Below, piece by piece: positions 11,783-25,900 of a stretch of DNA of 64,000 nt (the stretch's first letter is position 1; each line of letters begins with the position of its first letter). The notes under the pieces are model-generated. The model had not been told where the DNA came from. It did no database searches and saw only the letters and a list, made by a program, of their open reading frames with translations. The translations under genes and the position numbers were made by a program. Source of the DNA: Diadema setosum (lineage: Eukaryota; Echinodermata; Echinoidea; Diadematoida; Diadematidae); contig CM067075.1 of assembly GCA_033980235.1 (NCBI GenBank), positions 28,560,150-28,624,149 of the forward strand, given 5' to 3'.

Positions 11783-12445
11783 AAACCGCACTTCTGCAAT
11801 TGTTGCTTTATTGTTGTTGTTGTTTTTCAGAATGTTATTTAGAAATACGCTCTTAGGGATTCCGTTTACGACATGTTGTCGAGAACGCTCTGTGTCTCGA
11901 CTTTGCTTCAGACCATACTACTACCTCAAGCTGACCACAAAGTCAGTGTAGGCATTGTACAAAAACACGTAGGCAGGCAAGTTCATTATTGCTTTAAGCA
12001 TGTATATCCACATTTCTTATGTATTATTCTCCTTTCAATGAAAATAAAAAGGTAATTTGTGATCCCCCTTCCCGGCACTTACACTTCCCCCTAACTCTTT
12101 AGTGTGAAACCTTATTGAAAACAAGCATCTTTTTGATCATGGTATGCTTTAATATTGACGGCCCATGCAATAGTTTTCAGCTCTGATGGAAAAGAAAATA
12201 CAATAATCCGTAGCCTGTATCTTGCATCTAAAATGATTCGTCGCATCGTTTTTGATTTTTTTTTTTTTTTGGGGGGGGGGGGCTTTTTGGAAATTCAATT
12301 AAACCTCAAACTTTATAGTAGTTGTATTTTGTTTGTAGTGTTGTATTCTTTAAAAAAATGTTGGAGAGAAATAGATTAATATTGCAACCGTGACCTTAGA
12401 TCAATACTATGCGTGGGTATATACGAGTATTTGTGCGTGTGTGTG

Positions 12446-12477
<32 letters not shown>

Positions 12478-13594
12478 AGTGCACGTTCGTCTTTTCTTGA
12501 ATTAAAGACAATTCTCTGGAATACACAGAAGATGAAAATGAATCAGCAGTCAAAAGAGGATATATACATTACAGCTCTTTATTACGCTGAATGGGTATTT
12601 CACTCGATACCCATCCAAGTAGCGCGCAGCCTTTTACACGCTTGCTTGTCTTTCGTGAATAAATGTATTTTGAATACAAGGCGTCAATCGAACTACAAAT
12701 GGTATCTATAATTCATGCCGTGACATATTGTTCAGACATGGCCAGTCGTAAAACATGCGAATTTGAGAAACGTTAGCAGGTTGTGTGTGTGTACGTGTGT
12801 GTATAGGATCCACAGTCAGGAATGTGTAGTTATTATGATGTATGAGAAGTCTGACTATGCCGCTTATGTGCTTCATTATGTGTAATTTTGTGCATATGTG
12901 TTTGTGTGAGATAAATGGGAGGAGATCACAGTGCATAAATTGTAAGGAAGTAGATAATCAGTGCTTCAATGGATGAGAGGTGAGGATTGGAGGGAGGCCA
13001 TTACAAAAAAAAAAAAGAAAAAAAAAAGAAGAATGAATTATGAGGGTGGGGTGGGGGAGAATGATGTAGATTGATTGCTCGTGTAGCTGATTTGTATTAT
13101 GCACGTTATACATATATTATTCATGCACTTTCTGATGATTTGAATGAAATCAATCAAAACTCACGGGGAAGGGTGTTCATGGGAGAGAGTTTGAAAGAAA
13201 AAAAAGCAGGTCTACTCATTTAACACACGGAAACAACGAGGCTCAGGCTGAGGGCACAATTTTAGAAAACTCCAAAAGCGAGGAATTGTTTCAGAAGATT
13301 TGTTATATACACTTACGTCATATACACAATTTGACTACATATCTGCACAACGTGCATGAAGGACAAATAAAGTATTCAAAGAAAAAAGTGACGAGAGACA
13401 TTACTGCTCTATTAGGCCTACTTGCTAAATGGAATGAATGTCAACGCCATTAAGGTAAAGGAATGAAATGTTTATACAACAGATAATGCCCTCCTTTCCT
13501 TCCCTTAAACACAGAAAAAAATAGAAACAGTGAACAAAAGCTTAAGGCAACATGTTGGGGAAACTGCGAAAGTCGTTCAACAAAATCGATAATG
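11783..13594. other. Convergent intergenic space and probable 3' UTR of the LRR gene
   Basis: Lies between two genes that point at each other. It contains T/G homopolymers (about 12256-12282), a GT microsatellite (12432-12478) and A-rich tracts (about 13006-13028). The minus-strand hexamer AATAAA (tttatt on +) occurs near 12578 and 11804 and could end the LRR transcript. No additional gene was recognised. Confidence 0.4.
12432..12478. repeat. (GT)n microsatellite
   Basis: GT dinucleotide tract with one GC interruption; frames across it are artefacts. Confidence 0.9.
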
Positions 13595-13933
13595 TCATCT
13601 TCGAAACAAGTCCGTTTCTTCATTTACGTCGTCATCGTCGGACTCGGAATAGTAATGTGGGAAGTAGTCCGACTCTGTCGAAGGCGTCCGATGACCTCCC
13701 GTCGTTCCAACACCATGCGAGCTCATCATGCTACGGATTCCGTCATTTAAGGACATCCTTCGAAGCCCGTTACTGGACGGGCCCTTGGATTGTCCCGACT
13801 TGCTCGCTACAGGCGTCTCCATCTGCCCATTTACTTGGCGGGGATTGGCTGAGGCCGCTTTCGACGGTATCACGTGGCCAGAAGGGGTTGTGTACTGATC
13901 AAACTGTCGTCGAGTTCCAACGTTGTCCATATT
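13595..13933 (-). CDS. LRR gene last exon: cytoplasmic C-terminus
   Basis: 339-bp exon, phase 0, acceptor ttaatggccacag. It codes a low-complexity tail with R-R-M-S-L-N, S-S-H-G-V-G and a final D-Y-F-P-H-Y-Y then acidic stretch ending D-L-F-R-R. Tyr and Ser phosphosites are likely; no signalling domain is present. The stop is at 13595-13597. Confidence 0.8.
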   Translation of the reverse strand, partial: NMDNVGTRRQFDQYTTPSGHVIPSKAASANPRQVNGQMETPVASKSGQSKGPSSNGLRRMSLNDGIRSMMSSHGVGTTGGHRTPSTESDYFPHYYSESDDDDVNEETDLFRR

Positions 13934-16900
13934 CTGTGGCCATTAAAGAGATAATAAAAATAAAGCGCATCAAACGTTTCTTATAAGAATTGATTGTATC
14001 TGATATTTTGAATGAGAACATTGCATGAGAGAGTGTACTTCATGTCTGCACATGTGCGTATGTTGTGTGCGTGCGTGAGAAAAAGTCCGGAAATAGTTCC
14101 TTTCCATTTTGCTGATTTTTTTTTTTCTTGGAAATTTGTTGCGGTCAATATATCATGGTCTGTCCGTTCACAATGGAGAGAGCCTTCTTGTGAGCGTCAT
14201 AGGAAGCCTTTCTAATCAACGGAGCTGGTTGAGCATATTGGAAAAAAAAATAATTACAATTGCACATTGCCATGATTGCCGAATGCCCTGCGCATTAATT
14301 AATCACTACAGAAAGATTGTTATTAAGTAAGTATTTACTCTGTATTCGCTGATGAAGAAACGTTTCATTTCATTTATTTCATTCTTTCACTCCTTTTCGG
14401 CAAACATAACACGAAATGAATCAGAAGATATAACATAGGCATGTATTCGACTTTACATGGTAGATAATAGTTAACAAATACAAAATTATACATGCATACC
14501 GGCAAAATACAAAGTTATGTTTGGAGAAAAAAGAAAAGAAAGAACGTTCGTCAACTCCTCTTTTTATATTTCCCTCCTCTTTGTGTGGTTGGTTCAAGAT
14601 AATCATGTTGGGCGTTGCGTGATAAAATACATCATGTAGCACAAAATGCATTCTAATTCATATTCGTCACTCCAAGTTATAAATCACCTGTCAAATTTTC
14701 ACACTGAGTCTTTCGTCAGGTAAATGCAAGATTTTTCCGTTTGAACCACAATACGGCACGTCAAGTGACGTCAGTATACAAGAAAATAATATCGCCACCA
14801 TAATAAAGTCATTAGATGATAAATCACATGTGATATACATGTATCTCAAGTCAAGTGCTCAAAACTGAGTGAGTTAGATGAACAAACTGGTAATTTCTAT
14901 GATTTATTGAGACATTGATCACAAGGAAAATCAGGACCAATATACACTAAGACCTATCTAGTGTAATGGTAAAATATTAGACTCAAGGAAGTTATGGTCG
15001 AGAAGGTTTGCGACAGAACGAAAAAAAAACAACAAACAAACCAATAAATATTTCCCCTTTTGGAAATAATTTGTGCAATACATCCCGCATTACATGACTC
15101 TGACCATGTGAGTTAACATGAAAGTGACAAAATACATGGTTTCTTTTAATACCCTTTCCCATGTCCGATATAAAAGAAAAAAAAAAGAGGAAAGGTTTCT
15201 TCGAAAAGAGAGAGAGAGAAAAAAAAATCAATAATCGACCTTATAGTCTGTTATCGGTTGTAAGATTGTCCAAAAATGAGTAGGCCTTTTTAGTTTATCA
15301 ATATCACTGTATAACAAAAGTAGAACAGTTGAAGGGCTGGTATAGTTTTGGTTGAGATGAGGAGAAATATGTTATGAAATATTAAAGAGCGTACAATTCA
15401 AAGAGGCATTCATTTGATGGAAATTGGTTTTGAAGTGGCTGAGATATCCAGCAATGTCTAATAAAAGGTGGGACCCACCTTTTATTAAGGCCATTTTGTT
15501 TTACTTTGGTTTTGGATTTCTCAGCCATTTCATAACCAACTTTCATCAAATAAACTTTGAATGCCTCTTAGAATTGTATACGGTACTCTCTGATATTTTA
15601 CAAGAGGTTTCTCATTATCTCACAAAATTCTAAAACTGAATCACCCGTTTCAACCCAAACTATACCATCCCTTTAAAGGTAGGAAATCCCATTTGCACGT
15701 CTTAAATGAAGAGTTGTATAAATACAGTGGTATGTTGAAGAGAGTATCATTTTAGAAACTCCCATAAAGTATTGAAAGTGGAAGGTAACATTTAGTACAT
15801 TTTTTGACCGTTAGATTTTGAATTGAATTGTTTTCGGGGCTCACCGTAAATTCCAGTACATTACTAGGCTACCTTTGCAGACCCATGTACTGCATGTGTG
15901 TCCATCATGTATATTTTGTGAAGAAAGTTCATCAACACTTACAAACATTTCTATATACATTCTTGCCACACACTCTATATGTTATTACATCAGCTCTTGT
16001 ACTTTTAGATTTGTGTTTATAGATCACAAATACAGAAGAATGCAACAAAAAGGCTTAAGTGTGGCTGACACACAGAACTACTGAGTAGTTGAGTTTTGTG
16101 CATTATTCAAATTTTAGATAACTGTTGACTTCCAAATTTCTAAGCAGTGGCCTAAGCAAGTCCCCTGAGGTTCATATTTAATGTTTTGCTGCATTTTGGG
16201 AGGTCTGTAAAAGGTATCCCCTACCTTTAAAGACTTACATTTTTGATATTCATGTGGAGTTTGACGAAGCTCTGCTTGGCGTGCTTCCGTTCGGATGTAC
16301 CTCTCAAGTAGTCCTTCCTCACGCTTAGTTTGCCGGTCATTTCACCGAACCAGCTGTAAAACCGCAAAAGAGATTAAAAGAATATCCAGAACCGGAAAAA
16401 AAAATCACTCGACGTTTGTCCATGACAGTTGAAATGTTATCTGTTCGAAGTCTTTGAAGGTTTCCTTTATGACACTAACACCATGAAGTGAATTCCTACA
16501 CACTTAGCAATACCTTGAACAGGTAATTATATCAATACGGGTTTCTGAGTACTCCTGCCGAATTCTCGCAATGATTATAATTAGTGATCAGAAATCGAGC
16601 ACAAGGGAAAGAACTCTCCAGATATCAGAGAAAGGTAATCAAAAAATTATATCGAAAGACAGTCAAACAGTCTTGACATATGACCGTTAAAAATATAAAG
16701 ATACAGGTAACAAAATAGCTAACCAGCAATGACAGACACAGACTGATGTGAAGACACGCAGATCGGCAGAAGCGTGGCCATTAATAGCTAACTGTTCTGG
16801 TAGCTCTATGGTTGAATCAATTTGAATGTTGTTGTTGTTGTCTTTTTTCATGGTATTACAAAGACTAGATAATACATGAACTCATAACGACACATGAAGG

Positions 16901-19900
16901 TACTAACACACACACACACACACACACATACACACAAACAAACAAACTCCTCGGGAGGAAGAGATATGACTCGTCTAAAATAAAGTGTTAACAATGATAG
17001 GATATCAAATACATATTACAGAGCAACTAATTCTAAAATATACATGTATGTACATTTCGTCTTGCCATGTCTGCAGATGAAAGACCAGAGATATAGATGA
17101 AAACGGTTTAGAGGAATAAAGGGGAATTTACAGCTGGAAAGGTAGGCCTACGCCCAATTTAATTCCAGTATGTGCAAGTTCAGTTCAATAGATTGAGGAA
17201 ACAAACAAAATGGTAGAAGTTTCATCAAAGTCGTCATTAAAACGAAAGTTGTGGAACCTTAAGTGTCATAAGTGACACAAGGTTTCAAGAAAGAGGACAT
17301 TGTTGGTAACCATGTGATTATGCGTCGTGACGTCACTATCGCCCCCCCCCCCCCCCCCCACTTCAAATCTACTTAATGAGGTTGCGATTCATACCACTGG
17401 TTCGTGATGAAAAATGTTACAAATTTAGAATCACACATCATCTGATCTTCCGTACGAGTCCGTTTAAACGGGATGGCTAGTAACTGATCAGTGAGAATCA
17501 GTGGGAATGCTGGGGGATGATTGTTCCAATCCTTGTGGGATTCATTTAAGAGTATACATTATATATCTATTGTTGTGTGAAAATTATTTGCTTCAGAATG
17601 GTCTCATATTCACGTTCATGCCTGTACAGTGACGGGGCGATCGTTAACGGGCCCGTTAACGATCGCCCCGTCACTGTACAGGCATGCTGACCTGGAAACA
17701 TTAAACTGCACATTACTTGAATATGAGTCCATTCTGAAGCAAATAATTTTAACGCAACAATAGATATATAATGTACTCTTAAATGAATTCCACAAGGATT
17801 GGAACAATCATCCCCCAACATTCCCACTGATTCCCACTGGTCAGTTAGTAGCCATCCCCTTTAAGGTTCTGTCATTCTGTTAAATGGTACTCAACATTCG
17901 TTGAACATTGAGTGTGGCGCAATTGCATTAATTTGATAAATTGCTGTTAGGCGTGAAAGTGAAACAAAAGGGAAAATTTCCCGGAATGAGGTAAACTTAC
18001 AACGCGAAATCAAAGATTATATTTCAAAATATCACTTGTCCACTGCACTCTGTACATTGTCGAGGGCAAGCACAATTTCAGTAGTAGACCCTATACCTCA
18101 CAAAGGGGTGCAAATAAGAACAATATGCAAAACTAGGCAGTACACACAATTATTCGCTGCTCTGTATGTGGCATTTTGCACCAAGGGATTCGAACAAAAG
18201 GGACCTCGTAATTCATAGTTCGTCGTCATACTCGCTGAGCCCCAACAGCTCCTATTTACAGGCACATTAACTTCAAAATAAAACATAGTAGGCCTACACG
18301 GCAGGACCCTCACATTCATCTTCCACCATTTGGAATTTGCTTGACACATATCGGAAAGATCTACCAAGAAACTTGTCTGGCTGGCACAATTTGCCAGAAT
18401 TGATATCGAGTGGTTTTGTAGTGTATTTTCAGATAAAAGAGTGTGAAATAATCAAAGTGGCTATCATGGCTATATACCGGCTTTTATTCCGGAAGCGCCC
18501 TCCCCCGTTCAGTAGTGGGTGTGTATAGGATGGTCTACGTGATGATCGAATCGTGTTATAGCAATAGACTACTATACTGCATGCAAGTCACGTTCGATGG
18601 ATACTATGCTACGGCCCGATATTTTGTAATCGATTTTATCGAATGTATAATATTCCGTATAAACCATGATCGGGTAAGCTCTGAAATTGTAGTACTTCCT
18701 GTGAACCGTTTTCGCATTTTTATCATTACCCAACGGTTATCATGTTTTCATGACGTTCATTCACACATTTCTTTTACAAAAGTGTACAGATTGGAGCAAA
18801 AATCGACAATTCTGCAAGCACACGATTACTTTGTTTTGGTTTTAAACAACAATAGGACGATCTCAGCTCCTTTGACCTGGGAGCTCCTTCAGCTATCTTT
18901 TCATATTCTTCTCTTCTCTCCTATTACACCTACACTACAACTTTACTATTACCAACGCTAACCTTTAGTATGAGCATATCTGCCTGTTTTGTTCTTTTCC
19001 AATCTCTCACGGACACTGTGTTGTACGACAATGAGTAGTTTCCAAAGTTTTCAAAAAGTTATGGCTTACCCACAGCACTTGTTTTTCTTCTTCTCTTTCT
19101 TCTCTTTTTCTGTCACAATAACAGATCTATCCGTGCAATCAAGGTGCTACAAATTGTTTGAAAAGAAGAAGAAGAAGAAGAAGAAGAGGAGGAAGAAGAA
19201 ACAAAACATACCATCAATGCATTCAATCTTAATCTGCTACCCATCAGCAGTAATCGTGATTATGCATGGCCTAGTATATACATAATTATGAGATAGTTAT
19301 GATCATTTTATTGAACTCTTCGCTACTGTGATGTTCTTTGAAGAAAACCTCAGTCCAAATGAAGTAGGCCTAAATCATGGAACCAGATATCCTGTTACTT
19401 CCGCCCCCCCCCCCAAAAAAAAAAAATACATAGTATTTTAGTAAATAAACCTGTTGAACCTCCATACATACTGTATATCACACAAAGTAGGCCTATGCAG
19501 CATGCAGGACATTATATTCCTATCAGTATCGTGCTTTATATGGGGGCTACATGCATTCTGTGATCAGCACAAAACTGAGGCATCACGCATGCGCCAAGTT
19601 TGCCCTGACTGAACTTCACGGAAACATCACATTATGCACTCCATGTTCAGGGTGAATCTTGTCACACTATAGGCCTATACTGTGAACTGCGCACATTGTT
19701 CTTGCGCACCAGTTATGTGACTGTCATGAACATGTCCAAACAAGCAATATTCGACATCAGGTGATTTCTCCGTTTTGTTATTTCCGTGGATACTTCGGCA
19801 ATTCGCCTTACAGATCCACCGTGTAAGTGTAAGAAAATAAAATCGACCACAAGTGAACAAAATACATTACATGGTTAGATTACTTTCTTAAGATGCATGG

Positions 19901-22900
19901 TGTTTCAGTGAAAAGCCAAGGAATCTTTCAATTGAATTATGACTTCCATACCTGGCGCAATGCGAATTTCTACTTGAGAGCTAGAAATGTCGAAAAGTCT
20001 CGAGTTTTCCGATGAAAGACTTCCAAGGAAAAGTTAGATGAAATATGCCCCTAGAAACTTGTTAAGTATTGTGTACACAGGAAAATACGAGGCAGTGGCG
20101 GCGGCAGAGGTGGCGGGACGTACAATTCTGGTGAATCCGAAGTGTCTGTCTTCCGGAGAATACAGTTAAAAGAAGTGCTTTGAAAACTGTGCATATGCGT
20201 AGATACAGTAAAACCTGCATTAGCGACCACTTGCTAGTATAGCAGCCACCTGCAGTATACGGTTGCTGCAAACAATTCCCTCCGAGAGAAAAAGCATGTT
20301 AAAGAACCTTTCTATAGCGGTCATCTGTATACAATGGTCACTTTTTTCGTCTCTCTAGAGTGGCCGCTATATAGACGGTGTTTGACTCTCGTAGCAAAAC
20401 TTGTTCACTGTGAGTATATAGTTGCACATCTAACAGTTTTTCAGGGAATATAATACGAAATGAGACAACTCACGTACCCTTAGCCCCGCCAAACAGACGA
20501 CCAGTATCCCACATCCTGCTCCTGCCAGGATGATGTAGAGGAAGGATCCCAACATCCGTATCCCGTGCTTCTCGCTGGTTTTCTTCGAAAATGATTTCCC
20601 CGAGGTGCCCTTGGAGGAGCCTTTCGCTCTGCTGGAGTTGCGATTTGGAGCCGGTTCATCAGTGTCGGTGTCTCCATGAGCGTGCTGCGACCGCAGAAAA
20701 ATATTAAAGCCCGGAGAAACTACAAGTGTATTCTAAAGAAGAATAGAGTCGATGAATATATGTATATGACAGGGACCTAAACCACTGAAGTTTCCATCAC
20801 CGATTGTTTTGAATTCACAACTCTTTCCCTGTCTTATATTTTCTATAAAAATCTTATGAAGCACGGATGTAATTGGAAAGACAAAAAATTGACGTTTATT
20901 TGGCATAGGATTCGGAACGACAAATTCAGATTGTTGTTAGACAGACATCCCGATGATCCGTACAATTCAATGCATTAATACATAAATTGCAAACTACCAC
21001 GGTGACGCCACAGTCATAATGCACGGTGACATCGGGTAATGGCGGATAAGTTGTTATCGCTTCTTCTCTTCTAAACAACAACTATAGACAAGCATCGCAA
21101 TGATTTCGTAAGCATATAACGTCCAATTACATTCCGCCGCTCTCTTTCATTGTAACGCATTTTCTATCAAATTAATTTACCACGGTTTACATAGATAAGA
21201 AGCATCAACATACCGAATTGTGTCCATCTGTGTCCGCTGTAGCAACAGTACTTTAGAGAAATGGAAAGTTACCATGGATTTAATGAAAAGTGTATACTTG
21301 CAGTGAATAACTTGTTCAGTACATATATTGTAGTTTTGTAAGCTATGTATAAAACATAATGTAACGTAAGTGAGGGACTGCACTATTCAAGTTCGCTTTT
21401 TAGCAGCCCCTCAATTTTCATTTCAACCAAGTCCCTAATGAAACAAGATGTATTATATGTTACCAGAATATACTATCATTTTGACGTTTCTATTACTTTT
21501 GTATAGTATTGTTTGGAAATGAAAATAAAACATGAATGAATGATTGATTGAATGAATGAATGAATGAATGAATGAATGAATGAATGAATGAATGAATGAA
21601 TGAAACGAAGTGGATATTGCTTTCTTGTCGGCACTGGTCGGAGTTAGCTTTTGATCTCTACCATCACTGGTGACTATTAAGAAAGCATGAAGCTATTAAC
21701 AACAGTGCAATGACGGAATCCAAGAAAAATGGTTTGAACGTTTACTTTGCTTTGCTTAGCATCTTATTCAACTTGGTTTGACCGTCCTGAAACATTCAAG
21801 TATTGCAGTTTTATCATAAACATGCATTCGCAACAATGCCCAATCAAGCTAGGCATTAAGAATTTGATGCCAGAATAATGGTATGAAAACGTCAAAGGTT
21901 TCAAGGTCCAAAGACTATCGTTGTATTTCGTTTAACAATTATTGTATCAGACGCGAGAGCTTGAAGCGTATGCTGTACCTTGTTATGTTATAGTTTGCTC
22001 GGATGAATTCCGCCATTCGACGGCTAAAGAGCGCCTTGTACCGCTCTCGCTGTGCGTCGTTCAACACGTGAGCAATGCGCTCTTGCATGTGACGGTCGTA
22101 CTGATAAAGCGCCCTCTTTCCTTGGATTGAATCCATGTCGTATCCTCGGCCGTCGGGAAAGACGATTGTCGAGTTCTCGACTATCTTCGGCGCCACGATG
22201 TCACCGAGCGTGAGGTTACGTTGGAGAAACGCGCGATGTTGCTGCCGGTTCTCTTGCTCCTGCAACTGACTGTCTACGTCGTATGCATCAATGGCTGCTG
22301 CTTGTAAAATAGAGAATATACATAAAGTCATTACGTATTCGTTCTTTGATAATCCAATCGTTCGTGTGATATTAAACGTACGCCTCGTTCGCTCTATTGC
22401 ACCAATCAAAGTATTTCCTCGATCATTCTGTTTAGTCATGTTTATTACCACCTGAGATGTTGCGAGAACCTGCACCATATCTTCAAGTACAATGATCTTT
22501 AGTGTTATTAATTATAAATCACAAAATTATAAATCATAAAATGTACGAGATGACACTGCTAACAGGAAAATGAAAAGATGAATCGGTAAATATGCCTACA
22601 TAAATACATTCATCAATACGCGACTAAATCAAAAGATAGAAAATCTTGTTAAGTTGCATAAATAAAAAAAAAATACTTGTGTAATCCTTTCCTTTCACAA
22701 CTTACGACTTCGAATTTTCCAAGATGTACACGATGTAGAAAAATATTCATTCGAAATAATATTCCACATCCGTTTAGCGATCTCATGATGCCGTATTTGA
22801 CTCACTGGCACGGAAAGGGCTAAACTCTAGCATACATCTCGGTGATTTTGTTTATATCATTACTATATTATTTTCATGTTGTTACACATTAGGAAAACCT

Positions 22901-25900
22901 AATTACACATGACGTGGTAGAAGGCACATGGTGCATCAGGGAGGTGCCTGGGTGCATTGACGAATTGTGGTGCAGCCTGCTGCGTGGGGATGCAGCTTCA
23001 CTTGGCTTCAACAGAGATCAAGTGGAACGCAACTTGTCTCGAATGTTAATGAGAAAGGGCAGCGATATCCATCATTTCTTCTGAGATCGGGAATGCGACT
23101 TAGAGTTCAGTAAGCACGACCGGATCAAGTCGCGCGAAGCCTTATAGTCCATCCATCATGGCTATCGACTTTGTTAATCTTTCTCGTTTTGAAAATGTAT
23201 GTTTATTATATCATATTCACTAATACAAAGGGCACACTTGTCTCAAGTTCTTTACTTCTAGAGATGTGCCCCAGTATGTTCAAATTGATCGCATTATTAT
23301 TCATACTTATGCATCTTAATATTTGCTGGAACTATAAAATGTCACTGAACTGAATTGATTGAAAAATTATTGCGTAAGATTGTGTGTGCGTTCATTCCCT
23401 TCTTCGGTTACTACATCTTCACTCGATTTTCAAAATTAACTTCACAACAAAAGCTAGTAGATGAGGTATCACAAAACAACATATTGCAAAGAGAATAAAA
23501 TCTCACGAAAGTCATCTTTCTATCAACAGAAAGAGTGCTTATTGTACTTCGGAAATAGACTTATCATTCTTGCTGACAGAGACAGACGAAATTACCTTGG
23601 TCACACATTGGATCGTTCCGCCATTCCTCGATGCAGGCCGCAACCAAGGAATTCTCGTCGACGACATCAACATCTGCCTCCTTCAACGTCGACAGCGTCG
23701 TCAGCCACTCACACGAGCACGTGCTCAAAACTCCGTCGATGTAGCTTTGAATAAAAAAAAACAAGGGAGTGGTAGACCAATCAACGCACTCAGATGTAAC
23801 ATAATTATGATTTTAAAATAACATCAAGCCAAAAGTTCCTCAATATCGGACACAAAGTAGTAAAGTTATGAGATTTTTAAGACTCGCGTTGTTGCTCAAG
23901 AGTCAAGACGGGGATATCACTCGAGACTACAAATATAGTAATATTATGAAACATATAGGATTAATTTCTTGATTATGAATCGTGAAAGTGTCCTTCAGAT
24001 CAATTTAATTGCTGTGTGTGAAAATCTAGCAGTAACTACTTTAAGGGAAAAGGAATTGCAGTCGGTCTTAAATTCATGTATATGAATAATAAAAAAAAAC
24101 CCAACGGTCAAGATCTCCCCTCTCTAATTTGCCCATGCATCTGCGACCAGTGTCGCTGTTTCTTAAAACACTTTTGTGAAGTTGAAAATTCCAAAACTTT
24201 CGTGTTAACGTTGTATTCCCATGACGCTTTTCATTCTGGTTGTTAGACTTTTGCTCCATTCATTTAAGTCAACGCAATCATTGAGTGGTCCTCAATTAAA
24301 CCGTATACAAGCATACTCTTCATTTTGTCCTTGTTTCATGGTTTCAATACAGTATGCTCGGTACCCGACAACAGTAAGTTCTTTTGTCTAGAGATATCAT
24401 TACTGTAAATATGTGAGTCACGCAGTTCAATTATCCTCCTCAAACCACACACACACACACACACACACACAATGCAAAACTATTTTTATATTGATTTGAT
24501 TTGATTTATTGGTTCTTGTGTTATCATTGTACATGCACGTACATGTATACGGGTGGTGGCATACATTATTCTTAGACATGATTTGTTAACAAAACAAAGT
24601 ATTTTCTTCATTGCCTTTACAATGTATAGCAAAACGTAGCAGCAATACAATGAATAATACAGAAGGGCTACAGCATGGTTATAATCTACGCTGTTAATGA
24701 TATCATAGGGTCTGATCATTTAGACGTGGTCTCCAGCAGTTTGAGAGAGCTTACGTGTATTGCAGGTTTGACAAAGGCTCAAAGATGTCCAGCAAGTCTG
24801 AAGGACCCCTCGGAGAAGTATGAGCCAACGATCTAGCATAGACGAGAAGGTAAAACAGGGGACTCCCGTTATAACGAAGTCCTTCGGATCCAGCACCTTT
24901 CTTCCGTTATATTGAAATTCCGTTATTGCCGAACAGTAAAGTATACAAAAACAGATGTTAATTTGGGGACCTGATTTCTTACTTCGTTGTAACGATTTTC
25001 CCCCATGTTTGTTATAAGGTGATTACTCTGTACACAAACAGAGCCCCCCCCCCCAAAAAAAAAAAAAAAAAAAAATGACCAACGCACCAAGAAAATAAAT
25101 GCGAATAGGGTATTTACGTTCTAATCAAAGGTAAAAATACATGCATTTTCTACCTTCAAAAGAGAGCTGGATTTTTGTTGTTGTTTTTTCAACTGCTTTT
25201 TAATTTGGCACCCTGTTGGACAGTTCGTGGATGCTACTATTTCAATACTGAAAAGCATTGCAGTGTCTATGTTGCGATGTTCAGGTGTCACTCACAAAGG
25301 AAGGGATTTCTCTTGGGAAGAACGAAAAGAAATATTTTTTGATAATGAATATAAGCATTGAGAGCCGACTTTTCCCAAAACCAATAAAAAAAACTGAACA
25401 CCATTAAAAAAAAAAAAAAAAAAAACCTACTAAAGGTGTTATCTTTTTGCTTAGTTGGTTGCTGCTTTAGTTGTTTATTTTTCATGTTGCTAAGCTTTCG
25501 TTTGATTGGTTTTGGTGTGTGTGTGTTTTGTTTTGTTTTGCTTTTATTTTTGCTTTTACTTTTACTTTTGTTTTGCAAGAGGCTGGTAAAAGAGCAACGC
25601 ATCAGTCAGAGCGGTTGAATACCTGAAGCTATACTAGAAGCTCCCTGTGTCTATAAAAAGAATTTTCAAGTATAGGCCTGAATAATATAAGAAGGAAAAG
25701 ATTATAATATATGAGCTCGACACTCACAAGGTATTTAGCATCCGAAGGTGTGTCAGTGACGTGTGGTCAAGTCGTCCCAGTGGATTGAACTCGAGGTACC
25801 TTGAAGCAAACATACACAAACACACACGACTTATTTTGTTTTACGAATATAATATTGCAAATAGTGAGAAAATAAAGCATACTTCATACAATTTCAGAAA

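Noticed and set aside
13552..13986. 144-codon + strand open frame
   Set aside because: It is antisense to the last exon of the LRR gene, whose splice site and phase fit the upstream exons.
16514..16554. 41-bp alternative exon between the TM and tail exons
   Set aside because: It restores frame only with the weaker GTACGT donor and has a poor pyrimidine tract; kept as the second choice after 19070-19109.
17941..18070. Strong GTAAGT donor on the minus strand near 17990 as an extra LRR-gene exon
   Set aside because: All three frames upstream of it hit stops before any usable acceptor.
18515..18961. 148-codon + strand open frame within an LRR-gene intron
   Set aside because: No recognisable motif, AT-rich codon use, no splice or start context.
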